A stretch of DNA of 64,000 nucleotides from the NCBI GenBank assembly GCA_022495005.1, contig JAGYXB010001759.1, positions 62,001 to 126,000 of the forward strand. Reading direction: 5' to 3'. The notes beneath the pieces are model-generated. The model was not told the origin of the DNA, ran no database searches, and saw only the letters and a program-made list of their open reading frames with translations. This DNA is from Rhyacophila brunnea (lineage: Eukaryota; Arthropoda; Insecta; Trichoptera; Rhyacophilidae). The position numbers and the translations under genes are program-made. This document shows positions 48,830 through 62,819 of this stretch, piece by piece (position 1 is the stretch's first letter; every line of letters starts with the position of its first letter).

Positions 48830-49160
48830 CAGTCGCACATATAAAATCGTCACAACTATGATATGGTCACAACCGAACATCGGCAATGTTGCAACTCTAT
48901 TTCGCGCGTACAAGTGAGACTATGACAGGAGCGTGACGTCACACGGCTAACTACAACGAATTATAAGGCAGCTTCTGGTCGTCAGGTGAAATTTGTTACA
49001 TGCAACATACATACAATATAAGTAAGTATATTTATAGCAAAAATGTCGCACCGACTCTCAGTAGTACCTACATTTAGCTGTACATGTTATGTGAATGACA
49101 AAAAAATCACATCGACGAAATCGGCTTGTTGTAGTGAGACGAGTTTCTATGTGCGACCAG
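48830..49160. mobile_element. Probable MITE with GTCGCACATA termini
   Basis: The left end GTCGCACATATAAAATCGTC is mirrored on the right (GTCGCACATAGAAACTCGTC after reverse-complementing). The interior is G+C-richer, with CGTGACGTCACACGG (a TGACGTCA palindrome) near 48933. I cannot define the exact outer base or a target duplication. Confidence 0.6.
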
Positions 49161-49810
49161 GCTATATTTATTAAGAAAACCATAAAAAATGTGTGCTTTC
49201 AGAACAGTATACATTACTATACATATATTTTAGAATTTTGAATTATTTTAAAATATTAGTTGTCAAAATTCATTTTTTGAATTTTCAATAAAGAAACATG
49301 TAGGATTTATTCTCATATTAGGCATGAAAAGACCATTGTAGATGTACATGATGCTAACTGCTCGAATTTCTGATTAGCGACAAGATAGATTATATAATAT
49401 ATTGAAGTTATATATATTTATTATATGTGTGTATCTTTATGGCGCTTTAAAATAAAATTTTAATCTTTTAGAAAGTTAAATCGTATGATAAAAACGCTTA
49501 CATAAAAAAGCAGAAGATGATAAAAAATGAATAATAAATCATTCTCTGGTATTAACGTTGAAAAATAACAAAACAAAATACCTACTGGCAAAGGATAATA
49601 GACTACCTGCTTGAAAAGGTTTTCGAGTGGAATTATTTACAGGTAAAACCAACAAAGGACTGGCAGGTGTTAAATGCAAGGTAAGGTGACAGGATGAAAT
49701 CTGTTGTATTGTAAGCCAATCCAATTCATAAAACTACTTAATAATTTACCGAGATATAACAGCTTGGAGGCCTGTTCAACGAAGTGAAATTCAATACACA
49801 TTAACAGGCC
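49161..49810. other. No recognisable feature
   Basis: A+T-rich spacer. Confidence 0.4.
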
Positions 49811-49822
49811 AGTCTCTACAAG

Positions 49823-50448
49823 TAGGGATTGCAATACCGAATGTATACATCAATACCGGTATTTCTTACTGAATACCGGTATTCATCAAAACATATTATA
49901 GAAAAAAGAAGTACATATCAATAAACATATCTACTTAAAACACTATTTCATAGCAACATAAAGTACTTATCTACATTTATTACGATGACCTTTGTAAATA
50001 TGTATAGATCATAATATTTTAAAAATCCTAATTTTGACAAATACTATAATATGTCCGGTACAGAAGAATTTCTCTAAAATTCAATGTTTGTTGGATGTAC
50101 TATCAACGTTGGATCAATAGTTATAGAATAATTGGATATATTTGCAAATAATGTTTTCTTTTTCTAAATGTTATGATTCAACGCTACAATTCTATAAGTA
50201 TTTTGTTTTAATTTTATTTAGCTTTTGTTGGTTTCAGTTCATATATTTGCGTTTTGGCAGCATACAACTTATACAATAAATATAATAATATATAATATAT
50301 GTAGTAGTTAGTAATGAAAAATAACATTTCATTCATTTTTCAAAAACATATAGGTGTATGCTATCTACCGAAAATACCGGTATTTTGGAGTTTTGAAACC
50401 GGTATTTCGGTATCGATAAATAATTGAATACCGGTATTGCAATCCCTA
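49823..50448. mobile_element. hAT-type MITE, TAGGGATT family, ATACCGGTATT-rich ends
   Basis: The termini TAGGGATTGCAATACCG are perfect mirrors at both ends. The flanks TCTACAAG (49815-49822) and GCTACAAG (50449-50456) are an 8-bp TSD with one change. Subterminal zones repeat the palindrome ATACCGGTATT. The interior is A+T-rich with no frame. The terminal consensus is shared with 2760-3491 (TAGGGATTCCAATCCC), but the subterminal palindrome differs (CCGGTATT here, CCCGGGATT there). Confidence 0.9.
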
Positions 50449-50459
50449 GCTACAAGTAC

Positions 50460-52085
50460 ACACTACCAATTCCGCTTATGCGAACAAATAACATCAAATT
50501 TAGAAATGAACAAAATATGGAACAGCCAAATTCTAAAATATAATTTTAACTGCTAATGGCTTTAAGCCACTTCGAAATTATTGATTGTTAAGTATAGCTA
50601 TTATAAAGATTCCAGCCGCTTTCAATTTCAAGTTATTTCAGCATGCACGCTGACCGTGCTATTTCTATTTTCAACGACCCGTTTTACTAACTCTAGTCTA
50701 CTTTATTAGCTAAATTAAACTACAAATCATCGCTTCGTTTTTGTAATGGCTAAAATTGAATTTAACCATCACGATCTCAATTTATGACAATTATATCACG
50801 ACTACTTTATTTAGTGTTAAATGCTATAAGAAATCGTTGAATACTGTGAATTTTCTTTTCAACAAAACCACATGATATAAACTTTAAATATTGTATTGAT
50901 TTTTTATCAAGGAAATTAAGTACCTACTGTGCGATTTTCTATAATAATGTTGTTAATGCGATATACCTACCTATTACCATTTATTGAAATGACCTCAATA
51001 TTAAAATAACAATAAAACACCTAGTTAATTAATACGTCATGCATAGTAGGTACCTACCTATAAAAAAATATGTATTAAAAAAAACACGAAATATTCAATG
51101 AGGAAAAAATAGTATATTGGAAGTAAGAAAAAAAACACTGCACTACTATAAAAAGCTTTCGAAACAATACATCCAAGTCACGATCAAACTCAATAAAGTG
51201 ATGCTGATTATATTATTAAAAAAATAAAATAATTAATAGTAGATACACACTCGGAACAACACAATTTAATGAATATCAGGACTGCTTTCAGGTGATATTT
51301 TAAAAATATATATGACAAAGTATTTATTTTTGTACGAATCTGGAGACAATGCGAACGAAAGACGTGTCGTACCTACTAAATATTGTTATATGTGATTTAA
51401 TAATTAAGCACAAAAACTATGATCCATTTTTGGGTTTAATGGATACTGGCTGTCCACCAAAAATATTGACAGTAAGAAATGTTACCGATTTCAAAGAAAT
51501 TAATATCACCACCATTATATCGAATGACGTGTAGAATATTATATTGTAATAATTATATTCTAATTATCCTACATACAGTTCGATCCCAATTATAGGTAAA
51601 GCTAATACAATATAACGCTACAAAATACAGTCATTAATATTATTAACAATCTATGAAAAGGTGAAAATATTTTTTTATAATGACTTCATGAAAGCCTGTC
51701 GATCGACTAATCACACGGATTATGAGAAGACGCATATGCTGCATTTTTTTGCATTGCGCGCATCACAAGTACGGTACACTCACTCACGTGTTTTTTTCTT
51801 GAATTTCATAAAACCGAGTAACAACCTATTGGCAAACGATTCTTCGCTTACGTTATTGAAGCAAAAATAAATTAAATATAAAAATAACAATTCTCAAATA
51901 ATTCTCCGTGGCGACAAAATAATATTGTCTGTGCGAATCGTATCGAATCTCTAAATAATATCTCACGAACATTCAGGAAATATTTCTGACATTATTTTTA
52001 CCTGCACGACTACTTGTATGATATATATTTTATTAATACATGCTAAATATACTTAATTAAAATGGAAATGTATATTCTATACAAG
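50460..52085. other. No recognisable feature
   Basis: A+T-rich spacer with random frames; none is supportable as a gene. Confidence 0.4.
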
Positions 52086-52087
52086 GC

Positions 52088-52700
52088 CATAACAAAAACT
52101 AACCATACGTGCGAGTGAGAACGTATTCGGCACGCGTATAATCTCCGCATTATGCGTTAAGCGTCAATTACATTAAGCTACTATACGAGCTGTTTGTTGG
52201 CGAATTTAATAGCGGGCGATTCAGCTACTGCAATTGTGATGATGACACACAAAACTTTCCATTCGCTGAGAAGCCACTAGCCAGCGACTATTTTGACAGA
52301 ACGTAGTTCGTTTTTTTACCGGAAGGTTGCTACTGCGCTCTACTACGCAGACGCAGTAGGCCCACACGCCGGCGTGTAGCGTGTAAAGTTGACCAGCTTT
52401 CAATTTGCTTGTTAGCTTGTTCGATGATTACACTGGGCGACTTTACAGGCAGATTGTAAATTCGCCAACAAACAGCTCTTCAGGTAGCTCAATGTAATTG
52501 ACGCTTTAGAGTAAGACATAAGACATATGAATAAACGACTTAGTAAAGCTAGACACGAAGACGGTAACTATTGGTTTAACTGATTTGCTTAGGGCAAAAC
52601 TGTGAATACGTGTTATTATTAGTATTGGACAATATTTTAGTTCATTTAGTAGAAAAGATGGTTAACTATATTTGATGGTAAAAAGATTCATAGTGTTTGA
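52088..52700 (+). pseudogene. THAP-repeat copy C, with a Harbinger-type MITE inserted
   Basis: The leader motif GTGCGAGTGAGAACGTATTC (about 52110) and, after the MITE, TAGAGTAAGACATA and GTAGAAAAGATGGTTAACTA (about 52648) follow copies A and B in order. The THAP frame itself is lost soon after the ATG (about 52657): a stop follows within seven codons and the CGSRT block is absent. Copies A and B have no insertion here, so they show the pre-insertion state. Confidence 0.5.
52160..52505. mobile_element. PIF/Harbinger-type MITE, copy 2 (346 bp)
   Basis: The ends AGCGTCAATTACATTAAGCT are mirrored on the right, and the interior follows copy 1 (28355-28723) closely, apart from a ~20-bp deletion near 52403. 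The 3-bp TTA flanks both sides (52157-52159 and 52506-52508). It sits inside THAP-repeat copy C. Confidence 0.87.
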
Positions 52701-53037
52701 GGTTTGCATTTTTTCCGTAATATGATGACGAATTACGAAGTGAATAGATTTGATTATTGAAGTAATTTAACGTCTTACGGATGCCAGAATCTATCATTTC
52801 AATAAAAAATTTGATTTGACTCAACTAGAATGGATGATATTACCATTATAATATTATCAACCAGTTGAAATATCATTTGTATTTTACCTTAACTACCGAT
52901 AAAAAAGTTCACAAAAATAATGAGTGAATAAATTGTGGGTACACGTCATGTTTTGTGACAATATGACAGTTTAAAACAATCGATATAATTGCTATCTATG
53001 ATAATGCAGATAAATTTCATTATCAAATCCAAAGTGA

Positions 53038-53379
53038 TCGACAGACGACAAAACACTCGTATTACGAATTGTTCGGTCAGTATTGCGGAAATCAGTAAGC
53101 AAACACCTAGCCGGAGAGTTTCAGCTGTCGCATTCTCCGACCAGTTTTACCAAGAACACAGAAGTTGTGGAGAAATTCTGTCAACCACGCGCGAGTAATT
53201 TATATCAAATATCGACATTTTTAGAAGCGCTAACTTTCTACACGAGGGACGTGACAACCTCTTCAGTTATGGCCAAACCGTTTGACGCTATTTATATTTT
53301 AAATGCATCTCAAGAATACTTTGACGAATATCTTTTGAAATGCCTCAATTTAACGTTAGGGACTTTTAGAAAATTTTGA
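53038..53379 (+). other. Unrecognised open frame, 113 codons, no ATG start
   Basis: An uninterrupted frame with complex composition. It includes FCQPRASNLYQISTFLEALT and AKPFDAIYILNASQEYFDEY, less A+T-driven than chance frames nearby. No start codon opens it, and I see no convincing acceptor or donor around it. It could be an exon, a fragment of a transposon protein or chance. I do not recognise it. Confidence 0.2.
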
Positions 53380-53384
53380 AAGAT

Positions 53385-54920
53385 TTTGAAAAATACAAAT
53401 AATTTTTATATTTTGCTACTTTCTGAGAAAGCTACATTTTTCTTCATCTGCGTCATGAAAAACCGCGATTGAAAAATTATACGCCATACATTAAAAATGT
53501 CAAAACAGTTTTCCGTTATTTACCAATTTTCAATGCACTGACCGAGATAATGTATCAATGGTTATTACAGAACACTCTTCTATTTTGCTTGATTGTTGGT
53601 TGACCGGTACCAAGTCATCTATACTTTATCTATATAAAGTCTTTCGCTATTGCTATCAAATTAATGTTATAATACAAAAATGACAGATGATTACCTGTTA
53701 TCGTTGTGGTATAGGTAACTTTAGTTTACTTACACAGTATTAGTAATAAATTAATCAATATAATTATACCTATAACCAAAATGGGTCGACCCGAGCACAA
53801 AAAAACACGTATTAAATATTAGAATTTAAAGATTTTTAAAGTAGTGGCCTGACTGGAGTTGACAACATCGTGCAATCAACACAGCTGGAAAAATTAAACT
53901 GCCGTCATTTATATTCACGGAATTGACAATTAGGAAGTCACCGACTTAACTCAACTATATATTAAAATAAATTACAGAACTTATAATAAGCTATGACATA
54001 TTTTATTTGTTTGGCGACTTTTTTCTTAGTGTGTGCATGACTTAAGATTAATTAACATAATACAATATGAGAGAAGACTCTCACTAATTGTAATTTTATT
54101 AGATACTAAAGTGATATATAATATAGTACAATATATTCGTATAAGTTATAGGATATGAAATTAATCATATATTTAATTTCACGTGAAAATATGCAATGAT
54201 TTTAACCAATCGTTTCAACGTATAGTAAAGACGGTGCGCAAGAAGTTAATATTTTAAAGCAAACATACATTGAGTATTATGGTAAGAACTTCTCTGTTTA
54301 ATACAGCAAACCACTACGACTGAGTGTGGTGCTCATGTCTAAGTCGTCATAAGGCCATGTTTGTTTAAATTTCTCCGAAACAGAAGATATAACTTTGATT
54401 CAGTTAATTAATTAATATAATATTAAATTCTAAGTAAGTTAACATAATAAAATATAAATAGATGTAACACTTGGAACAAAATGCTTTTCTAAACCTATAA
54501 ACGATTAATAATAACAATATTTATTGCTGTGTTCATTTATATATGTTCTATTCAAATGTAACATTTCTCATCCAATACACATAATACGTATGTTAACTAT
54601 TATATATATATATTAATAAACCCTTAAATCATAGAATAAGTGAATGCGAGCGAAGAGCTTTACCAATTACGTTATTTATAATTTATACAGAACATTCGCA
54701 ACAATTTCATATATTTCTGTCAGTAACGGTAAACATAAAAACGAGTAATTTTAAATCAACATTACTAACATTGATTCATAGATGGTGTCAGCAATTCTCA
54801 TATTATAGTTTTGACGTGCTGCAGTTACTAAAAAGTGAATACATCGAATGCACAAGATTTAAAACTGCAACATTACTCAATCAACAATACGGTTAATTTT
54901 GTTACGACGTAATATCGACC
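53385..54920. other. No recognisable feature
   Basis: A+T-rich spacer. Confidence 0.4.
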
Positions 54921-54924
54921 TAAA

Positions 54925-54966
54925 CTAACCTAACAAATAATCCAGTATATTGGCTATTATCAAAAT
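54925..54966. repeat. Partial arm of the TTAGG fold-back element
   Basis: CTAACCTAACAAATAATCC is followed by a diverged AGTTTATCGGCTATTTTCAA-like stretch. This matches the inner part of the right arm at 14341-14380, including two residual TTAGG units in reverse. The rest of the element is absent. Confidence 0.7.
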
Positions 54967-55040
54967 TTCTGCTGGCTTCCACAAACAGACAAGAACCAAA
55001 TAAAAAATACACATTCTGTCCAGAAAAATACATATTAATT

Positions 55041-55130
55041 TGACCGAATGGGATTCGAACTAACATCTTTCACTGTTGGCGTGAGTTTTCTTATCTCGTG
55101 ATCTATCGATCCGCATATTATGACTCACGC
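55041..55130 (-). repeat. tRNA-like sequence
   Basis: On the minus strand a good B-box GTTCGAATCCC (55050-55060) lies about 50 bases after a degenerate A-box region (GCGGATCGATAGATCACGAG). The arms pair poorly. Probably a tRNA-derived repeat. Confidence 0.4.
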
Positions 55131-55134
55131 GAAT

Positions 55135-58100
55135 TAATAATAAGAAGAAGGATATCGGAGGTGTTACTAATTTCAAATTAAAACTTTTATAAAATGTCGT
55201 AATCGTATGTACAAACAACGTAACGAAATCGACAGTTGCTATAGAATTAAATTATGAATTAGTGAAATATGTCAAAATTAGATAGAATTTATTTTTTTGT
55301 CCAGAAACCAATTACACTTTTGTCAATCAAACGTCAATCAATCCAGTAACTATTGAAAAAGGAGCTAAAAATACACTAAATCCGTGAACGGAATTCGATT
55401 ATTTTGTATTTAGTCTTAAAAAGAACACCATAAACTAAACATAAAATATCTCATCAAATTTAACAACATTAAGACATCAAGCTGTGTGATAATTTCAAGT
55501 ATTGTCGTTTAGTAAAATTACAAAACTTGATAATAGATTTTTTTGATATAATATGTTATATATTTTATAAATTAATAGAAAATATATTAAAATTAGAGAA
55601 ACCTGTTAGGTACTTATTGTCACGCTGATTATTTATAAAAAAAAACACCTTAACTAGGTTCCTAATAGTTTTTTTTTTATTATATTGGTACATACTAAAA
55701 AGTAATAATATGATTGATTAAAAACGATGATGTTTTGTGTACATGAACACTTTCTTTTTGGGTAGGTATAACCTAGTGTAAATAATCAAAAGTATGTAGG
55801 TACTTAAGAAAATTTATAATAAATTGCCATCGAGTCGATACCGTTTATCGATTGTATTAATTGAATATAAAACGACCAGCAAAAAATGAAGATACCAAAA
55901 TATTTTTTTATTTAAACTTTATATAAGTACTAAAATCTAATATTATGATAATGTAATAAATAATAATAAATAATTGATAGATTTGATAACGACCTAAAAT
56001 GGTGGTAATTGACAGAACATAAATATTTATTATCTAATAAATTGAAAACACATAGGTATACCTACTAGAGTTAGAAAAATCATATAAATGGCGAGTCGAC
56101 TTTACTCACATATTAAATGTGGGAATAAAGCGATAAAAAATAAGCGGAGGAATCCAGTAAAATTAGAACCTATTTTTTTCTTATCAACATTTTACGAGGT
56201 TGTCAACTTTTTCTCTTTGTCTACAGGGCGTAAGACGATGACAGATGATATCGTGTCGTATTATCATTGGAATTGAATTACAATAACTTTATGTTCTGAT
56301 TTAAATAAAAATATAGTTATACCTATAAAACAAGACAACGATAATTCCAGGAAGCTTTCAAATTTGTCATATCGCTTTGAATAAGCAGTAACGTCATTTT
56401 AGCAGTCTGAAAATAGAATACACTGGAATCCGGTTACAGCGTTCAGCTAGCAAGAATTCTTGTCTATTTCATTATTGATGAAATAATAAATAAATAAATA
56501 TAATGCCAGTCATAATGGACGATAAACGTCTTGTGTTTTTCCGCGACGAATCAAACAGCCACTATAAATACAATTGAAAAATATACTTTAATAAACCGAT
56601 GAATTTCTGCTGTCAAATATGTTTATATATAATGATTTACGTTAAGAAGAAATTCGTATAACTGTTCAGCATTTTTTTCAGGTTTATAAACATACGTTAT
56701 CTAATAATGTCGCAATGTGTATGTATTCATATGTCAGAAAAGTGTATAATTTATATTATTATCATTTCGACTCGGCGAAAATTTAAGATCAATAACTCAC
56801 AGTTAAATGTGATAATTGATAAGTAATATTGCTAAAACACGTGTAGGTAATTTATATTCTATATGTACCTAATTATATAACTATAATAATAAATGATTAA
56901 TAATGGTCATTTGCCAATCGTTTCCAATAAATTTTAAATGCAAACAAAGCTCTATCAAATTGTGCGTAGGAAAAGATTTTAATACTAACTGAGTAGAGTG
57001 TTCCATTTTCATATGTTTACTTCATACCATTTTCCAATATGGTAAAAACTATTATTTATTAATCTCATTGTTAATTTGATAAGTACATCAATGCAAAACT
57101 GCGGTGGGCGTATTGGCCTTCAAGATGTACCTACATACAACGTTGTGCTTTGTAAATTACATCTTGTTTTTTTACAAAGCCTTTTGCTACTTATTGCTTG
57201 CTTATGCCGCGAAGACAGATGCACGTTTTTGGGTATATATTGATAAACGATCCATTGTTTTTTTGTACAGCAGATTGCATCAAAGGCCATGATATTATAA
57301 CATTATAATATTAATATACTTACATATATTTTGTTTTTTTATTATTAGGTTTTCGGAGCTTTCGTTACTGAACATACATTACTTGAAACACCCTGTCTTC
57401 ACCAATATATTATAATTTTAAATTTATAAGTAAATGAAAATGGAAAATAATTAAACTTAATTCAACGTGTTAAATAATTAACCGGTACTATAAACGTAGT
57501 AGTATTGCCAACTAAGTACCTAAGTATATATATCAGTGCCTTTAGAACCTATTAGAACTATACTATGATATATTTATTTCGTTTATAGATAATATATAGG
57601 TAGGTATCTAATTATTAATTAAAAGCATAAAAAAACATCATAAACAATAATATACATAATAAATTATGTACGTAGCACTGATTCTATGAATTATTAACCA
57701 AATGAAAGTAAATGCAAATTAATTGTACATACATTAATGTAAGACAAGTCGTTATAATTCATATTTTGCATAGTGCAACAGAATTTTTATAACAAGGATC
57801 ATGATAAACTTAAGAGCCTTTTGTGACGATATAATATGTATATCGTATTGCATTTAAAGTATAACTTAAAACGATAACTATATAATATGAAGACATTTAT
57901 AAAATATCAACTGTAGACCATATTATATTATTACCTTTGCGTTGTCACGTTTTTTTATAAATCTATACAAGTATTTCAGAAAATTCCCCGGTTAACTGCA
58001 TCGTAATGCATATTATGTAAATAAAATAAAAGTTTATTTATAAATAACCAAGATTATAATAATATGTTTACCATGCAAATTTGGAGTGTCATTTCTCGTC

Positions 58101-58315
58101 CGTACCTACATTTGTACGAAATATACTTATTTATTCAAAACATCTCACTCGATATCGACGAAACACGTTAAACAAGAAACCCCATTAATAAACTGACATA
58201 CAGCAGCATCTGTCACTTTTTTTTAAGATGAACACTTTTGAAGAACAGCATTTGATTAACTTCCAATCAGTTCACAGCGAACGAATATGTCAATAACACG
58301 CGAAAAATAACCTAC
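55135..58315. other. No recognisable feature
   Basis: A+T-rich interval with short random frames only. Confidence 0.4.
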
Positions 58316-58319
58316 AAAA

Positions 58320-58560
58320 CTTTTGTGAGATCGTTCATAATATGACAGAACAAAGGGTGCGGAGTTTGTTATCGCGCGATAGACTTTCTATTGAAACGTT
58401 TGAGAGGAGTGAGCGCACGACCTCCGCTGAACGTGGTCAAACCGACACTACCAAAACCAAAGTTGAATGCAACTTGCTAGAGCGAGCGAGCGAAATCTGT
58501 GGAAGGCTGTATAGACAGCAACACAGCTGATTGAAGAAATCACCAGGCACGAATCGACAC
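58320..58560. other. CpG-richer patch; possible promoter or exon
   Basis: It is markedly richer in G+C and CpG than several kilobases either side (TATCGCGCGATAG, GAGTGAGCGCACGACC, AGAGCGAGCGAGCG). A 62-codon plus-strand frame (58342-58530) is rich in Arg, Ser, Thr and Glu but has no motif. On the minus strand it could be a promoter or leader exon for a gene transcribed towards lower coordinates, such as the exon at 25.6-27.3 kb, about 31 kb away. No splice pair settles this. Confidence 0.25.
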
Positions 58561-58564
58561 GTTG

Positions 58565-61500
58565 GTTTTGATATTATTTTTTAAATTATAATAAAATAAG
58601 CAGGGACATTTAAAAATTTAAAAAAAAACTTCTATAAAACTACGACTGACACAGAAAAATAATACATACATCACAAAGCCCGACGGTTTATATAACTTGG
58701 TATATAAAATGGTGTCAGATTTTTGTGGCAGTGCAGGCGACTCATTTAGTTCAACTACCTTTTATTAAATCCCATTAAATTAGACAAGTGATTGTAACAT
58801 ATATTGCCATTTTTTTACAGTTGAATAAAAAAATATATAGAAGAATGCACTTTAAAACAATAAAGCCTTTAGAAAATCTGGTTAAATAGAATAGATTGCG
58901 GTGTCTTTTGAAATCAGGTAGGTATGCTCTTCAAACACATGTTGTATAATATATTCCAATTTTAAAATATATATTATTTCTACTAAAAATAATCAATGTC
59001 GTATTATATAAATGAAGATAGTGATGCTGTTATTAGTTCCTAGTAAAATTATAAATGGACAATGATTTAATAAAATAATGAGAAATTGTTTGCAAAGCAT
59101 GGAAATGATACTACCAAATAAAAAGTCCCACACCTTCTACTCTCATAAGGACCAATACCGAGCAGATAGTATGTTATTGAATTTATGTATAGGGTTTGTG
59201 GATACTTAAACAATCATATAAATATTTTCAAACAAATAAAAATAAAGAATGCGCCGCATTCACAGCATTTATGGACCGCACGCCACTGTTAGATAGATAT
59301 ATTCACGATGTCACAATGTAAAATATTCAGGTAACCACACAATAATCAGTAGGGAAGACAATGTTCTGTGGTAAATAGTAGGTAAGTTATAAGTATGTTC
59401 ATAAATATACAGTTATAAAAAAGGTACAAAAGTGTGAAGAACCTACTTATATAATAAAATATATATTTTAGTGAACCAGTTTTCGATTTATAATATAACA
59501 ATGTTTTATTATTGTGATAAATGACCTAAACATTTTTACGAAATATTGGTAGACCGAACTAATTAAGATTGCCGTGACCTATTACAACCACAGACAATTT
59601 GAGGTAAATACATATTATACACCTTGACATATTTTTTTAACTTACCTATGATTTAAGTAGGTATATATTTATTAAGGATTGCAAGGATCAATTTACATAG
59701 GTTAACACAATACAAAGTTGAATAAATCGACTTCCAAGGTAAAATAGACAATTGTAAATTTTAGATAAGTAAGTAGGTAACTACCTTACTATTTTCAACA
59801 TTCTGAAAAAGGGTATTGTTTTCAAGTGTTCCATTATTATAATTACTATACCTCACAAATGTATTTCGCTCTATTTATTAAATACCTCTATGGTATTATA
59901 TACCCACCCCGTCGACGTACGTGCGCAGAGAAAAAATATTAAAAGCTATTTATCCGTAGAAGTTCTAGGGGATGCATATTTATATTATTATCCCATGAAA
60001 TAGTATTGACATTCGATTTTTTAAATTTTAAAATGGTGTCTTTTAGACAATAACATTCAAATTATATACGTTGCTATAAACATGATAACACTTTAAATAC
60101 AGGAACTCGTGGTATACAATCCGATATCAGTAAGAATATAAGTATTTTCATATTATAAAACAGTTGAATTTGAATATTTTATTCACATAAGTATAATAAC
60201 AATGTATATAGTGATATGACAATTATTTTATGTATACTTATGTTATTTATATATACTTCAACGAGACATATTATTTCCTTGATTCACTCCTGATCAAATG
60301 TTACTCATTCTTCGGTAGCGAATGGTCAGACATGAGGTGTGATACAAGATACTTCTAACTTAATAACAATATAGTATGTGATAAGTACAGAAAAAAACAA
60401 TTTCCATTACGTAGGTATTACCGCGAATCCAAGCTTTATGAATCAGACAAAAAGTCTTGTGGAAGTAAAATAATTGTCTTCCTGGAAATTTTATTGGCCA
60501 TTATAAAATTCATAATATTATTTATTGACCATTCTAAATTTTCCTCAATATTTACAACAATGTTTTAATCAATTTAACATGGCACATGAAACCGCAATTA
60601 TATAATATATATCACCTTATATAATCATGTAGCATTTTTGAATAGCCATCTATATCTCAAAATACTCTAAATGCTCACTTTCAGTTATTGTGAAAATAGT
60701 GTTTTTTTTTATATCTTCTAGATATTTTTTAATGGTTTTGATAGAATCTAACAGTTTTCTGCCAACTAACTTATGTACACATGCTATCTAGTATATTTCT
60801 AATGACAGTTGCCAACACTGGTGTTGACACTAAATATACGGAAATTTCTGTAAGTATACATACTTGATAAAGCTCATCGTATAAGCGAAACATGTAACAT
60901 ATATTTTTAAATATAATAGTACATACCAAATATAAATTTACATTTTTTTTACATCTCGAATTATCACGAATTAAACGCAGAATGTTTGTGAAATATTAGT
61001 AACATGGCCCCCACATCCTATAGCGGGCCCTCCGACAGACTAGAATCTTTAGCGGGCCCCCCTACCTATCGCAAAGGTTAATTAAAGACAGTGTAACGAT
61101 CTACATATTTTGCACATACCAAATGGTGTTATGAAATTGAGATAAAATTAAGGGTATTCAGTGTATTTTTTGGCGTTTTTTTTTTTGTATTTTTGAATTC
61201 ACTCACTTGAATTATGGAGTTACAAATAATAATCAAAAATTGCAGTATTCTTAATCACTTATTTTTAAATGTTAATCCGTTTGAAGTGAAATAGCGCCGC
61301 AGGCGACATTTTTTTACTTTTACTGCAATTTTGTGATGTATCTTTACCTCATTTGGCTGGTCTTAGCCAGATTAGTAAATTCAACTTTAAAGTTTAACAT
61401 CAGTATAATTATTATAATAGGTAGGTACATCCAAAAAATACCGATAAAGAAATAATATATATCTAATAGAATTTGACCGTCTGTTGATATTAGTTTCATA

Positions 61501-62360
61501 TATTTTCGATAGAGGCGATACATTACATGGGATTGTATTGATTGACAACAGTTATAAAAAAAATGCCTTTGGCTTGTTATATTGTGTAAAAAATTGGGCA
61601 TTACATCACGATTTATGATAAATATTTCCTAACAATAAAATTACTGCGGCAATAATTCACCCAGATGTAATTGAAACAGTTGTGCAAATAATAATAATTC
61701 ATCTCAAACAAACATGTGAGTACTGTCAGGAACAAAAAGATAGTAGGAGTTTTGTTTCATAATCATGAAGGTTATTGTATTACTCTAAATATTGTAATAT
61801 TAATTCCATGTGACTGTACTCTGTAGGTTGAATCAGATATTACGAAAAGCACTTTGTATAAAAGCTAAGCCTTCAATGTCTAATTATTCATTGACAAAAA
61901 TATGAGTTGAGTAATGAAGGATAAGAAAATGATTACCATGATTCATGACGTCCATTCATACAAATTATCAGAAACAAAAATGCGTATTTTTCAGAATCTG
62001 AAATTTATAAGTGTAAAAATCTATTACCTACCTATGGTTTATAAACACTGCGCGAAGGCCTATCGCGCAACCAAAATTTTTCTAGGATAACTCGAATCCG
62101 GTCACAAAATACTAACAAATTGGTAATAGATAATAATAATGCGTATCTACTACATTGGTACGTCAATATGATGAAGGAAAATAATTACACGCGACTGTAA
62201 TTTTTTAGCATAAAAAAATTATGTTTTTAATTTCTTTCGTAGACCGCCGAGCCTCAAAATCAGTCAGCACCCGGGGCATCCGCATAACTCGAATCGCCAC
62301 TGCGAATTATCTATGATTCGGTATACCTAGTTGTTTAAACATTATGTCTGCAAAAATAAT
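58565..62360. other. No recognisable feature
   Basis: A+T-rich interval. A short G+C-rich string with AGCGGGCCC twice (61021-61060) may be a repeat end; nothing else stands out. Confidence 0.4.
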
Positions 62361-62373
62361 GAATTATTTAACG

Positions 62374-62819
62374 CGTTGGAGCGGACCCTTTTTTGAGTTG
62401 CTCCGCTCCAACTCCGCTCGGGGACTTAATACCTGCTCCAGCTCCATTTCGGGTAAAACCAGGTTTTAATATGAATTATAATATGTAAGTGTATATTTTT
62501 TTTTAATAAGTAGTTTTGAAATATTAAGGTTTATTATTCGTGTTCTATGAAACAAAATTACGTCAGCAAATCGTCTTTATTATCTGCCTCTTCTAACAAA
62601 AAAGTGAGGTTATTTATCACTCGACAGTGTTACTGTATTTCAGATAATTTCAGTGTTGCAAAGAGTCAAATATAATATTTTCATTGGATTTTGGGATGAA
62701 GGAAGGATTTAGGAAAATGTAATAATAAAGCATCGGAGCACTACAAATTTGGTGCACCGGGTAAAACCCCATTGCTCCACTGCTCCGTCTCCTGCTCCGA
62801 GCTCCGCTACAACGCTCTG
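62374..62819. mobile_element. hAT-type MITE rich in GCTCC motifs (446 bp)
   Basis: The left end CGTTGGAGCGGACC faces a right end whose reverse complement is CAGAGCGTTGTAGCGGAGC. The left terminus appears to have lost its first bases. Flanking ATTTAACG and GTTTAACG (62366-62373 and 62820-62827) form an 8-bp TSD with one change. Both subterminal zones repeat GCTCC/GGAGC many times, and the centre is A+T-rich and noncoding. Confidence 0.8.
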
